Source of the DNA: a virus
Strand: one strand, 5' to 3'
Virus record (IMG/VR): IMGVR_UViG_3300024262_000303
Span: 1-21,213 of that record
DNA length: 21,213 nucleotides
Shown: positions 21,155 to 21,213 of the stretch, piece after piece
Position numbering within the stretch: the first letter of the stretch is position 1
Layout of the letters: the number at the start of each line of letters is the position of its first letter
Program-made: the position numbers and the translations under genes
Notes under the pieces: model-generated
The model's input: only the letters and a program-made list of their open reading frames with translations
What the model was told of the DNA's origin: nothing
The model's database searches: none

Positions 21155-21213
21155 AAATATTTACGCTAATACCTATACGTAATAGTTTTACCTAGGGAAT
21201 TTCTCAGGTCGGC

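Noticed and set aside
1-21213. CRISPR array, tRNA genes, insertion sequence or integrase
   Set aside because: None seen on either strand: no regularly spaced repeats, no transposase or recombinase motifs, no tRNA cloverleaf recognised by eye.

Overview
This window reads as part of a lytic, T5-like (Demerecviridae-type) tailed phage genome. Every credible gene lies on the minus strand. Genes are packed with overlaps of a few bases, the base composition is AT-rich, and there is no rRNA, tRNA, integrase or transposase. The replication genes match the hallmark T5 set as I recall it: an NAD-dependent DNA ligase split into two polypeptides, a D5-like abundant DNA-binding protein, a DnaB-family helicase, a DnaG-type primase, a family A DNA polymerase with 3'-5' exonuclease, a D10-type branch-migration helicase, a gp32-like single-stranded DNA-binding protein, and D12/D13-type SbcD/SbcC nuclease subunits. 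The host cannot be read from the sequence. A gammaproteobacterium is a reasonable guess from T5 kinship only.

Layout, in the direction of transcription (right to left). (1) 21213-20577: a promoter and two small unknown proteins. (2) 20565-16401: a promoter whose transcript should begin with a hairpin, a small D5-N-terminus-like protein, two small membrane proteins, an SPFH/Band-7 (prohibitin-like) protein, an FmdB-type zinc ribbon, a membrane protein with a TPM-like domain, and a LemA-like membrane protein. This is a coherent membrane module and the least ordinary part of the window. (3) 16389-14508: promoter, HTH DNA-binding protein, ligase adenylation subunit, and a 76-aa unknown. (4) 14498-12797: two tandem promoters, an 11-codon leader peptide overlapping the ligase zinc-finger/BRCT subunit, the D5-like protein, and a terminator. 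(5) 12778-3962: small membrane protein, 100-aa unknown, replicative helicase, primase, 154-aa unknown, DNA polymerase, DUF6378-like protein, 165-aa unknown, D10 helicase, DUF3307 membrane protein, and a freestanding GIY-YIG/zinc-ribbon endonuclease. (6) 3910-1: a promoter that appears to give a leaderless mRNA, a 120-aa unknown, SSB, a 53-aa membrane protein, SbcD, and SbcC, which runs off the left edge.

The genes form a nearly complete replisome with recombination functions: initiation and unwinding (helicase, primase), synthesis (polymerase), ssDNA protection (SSB), joining (ligase A+B), and fork or branch processing (D10, SbcCD). Six sigma70-type promoters share a core (mostly TAGCGTATAATA). 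Three of them also share a conserved leader running to the start codon, so early/middle transcription is probably done by host sigma70 RNA polymerase from a repeated cassette.
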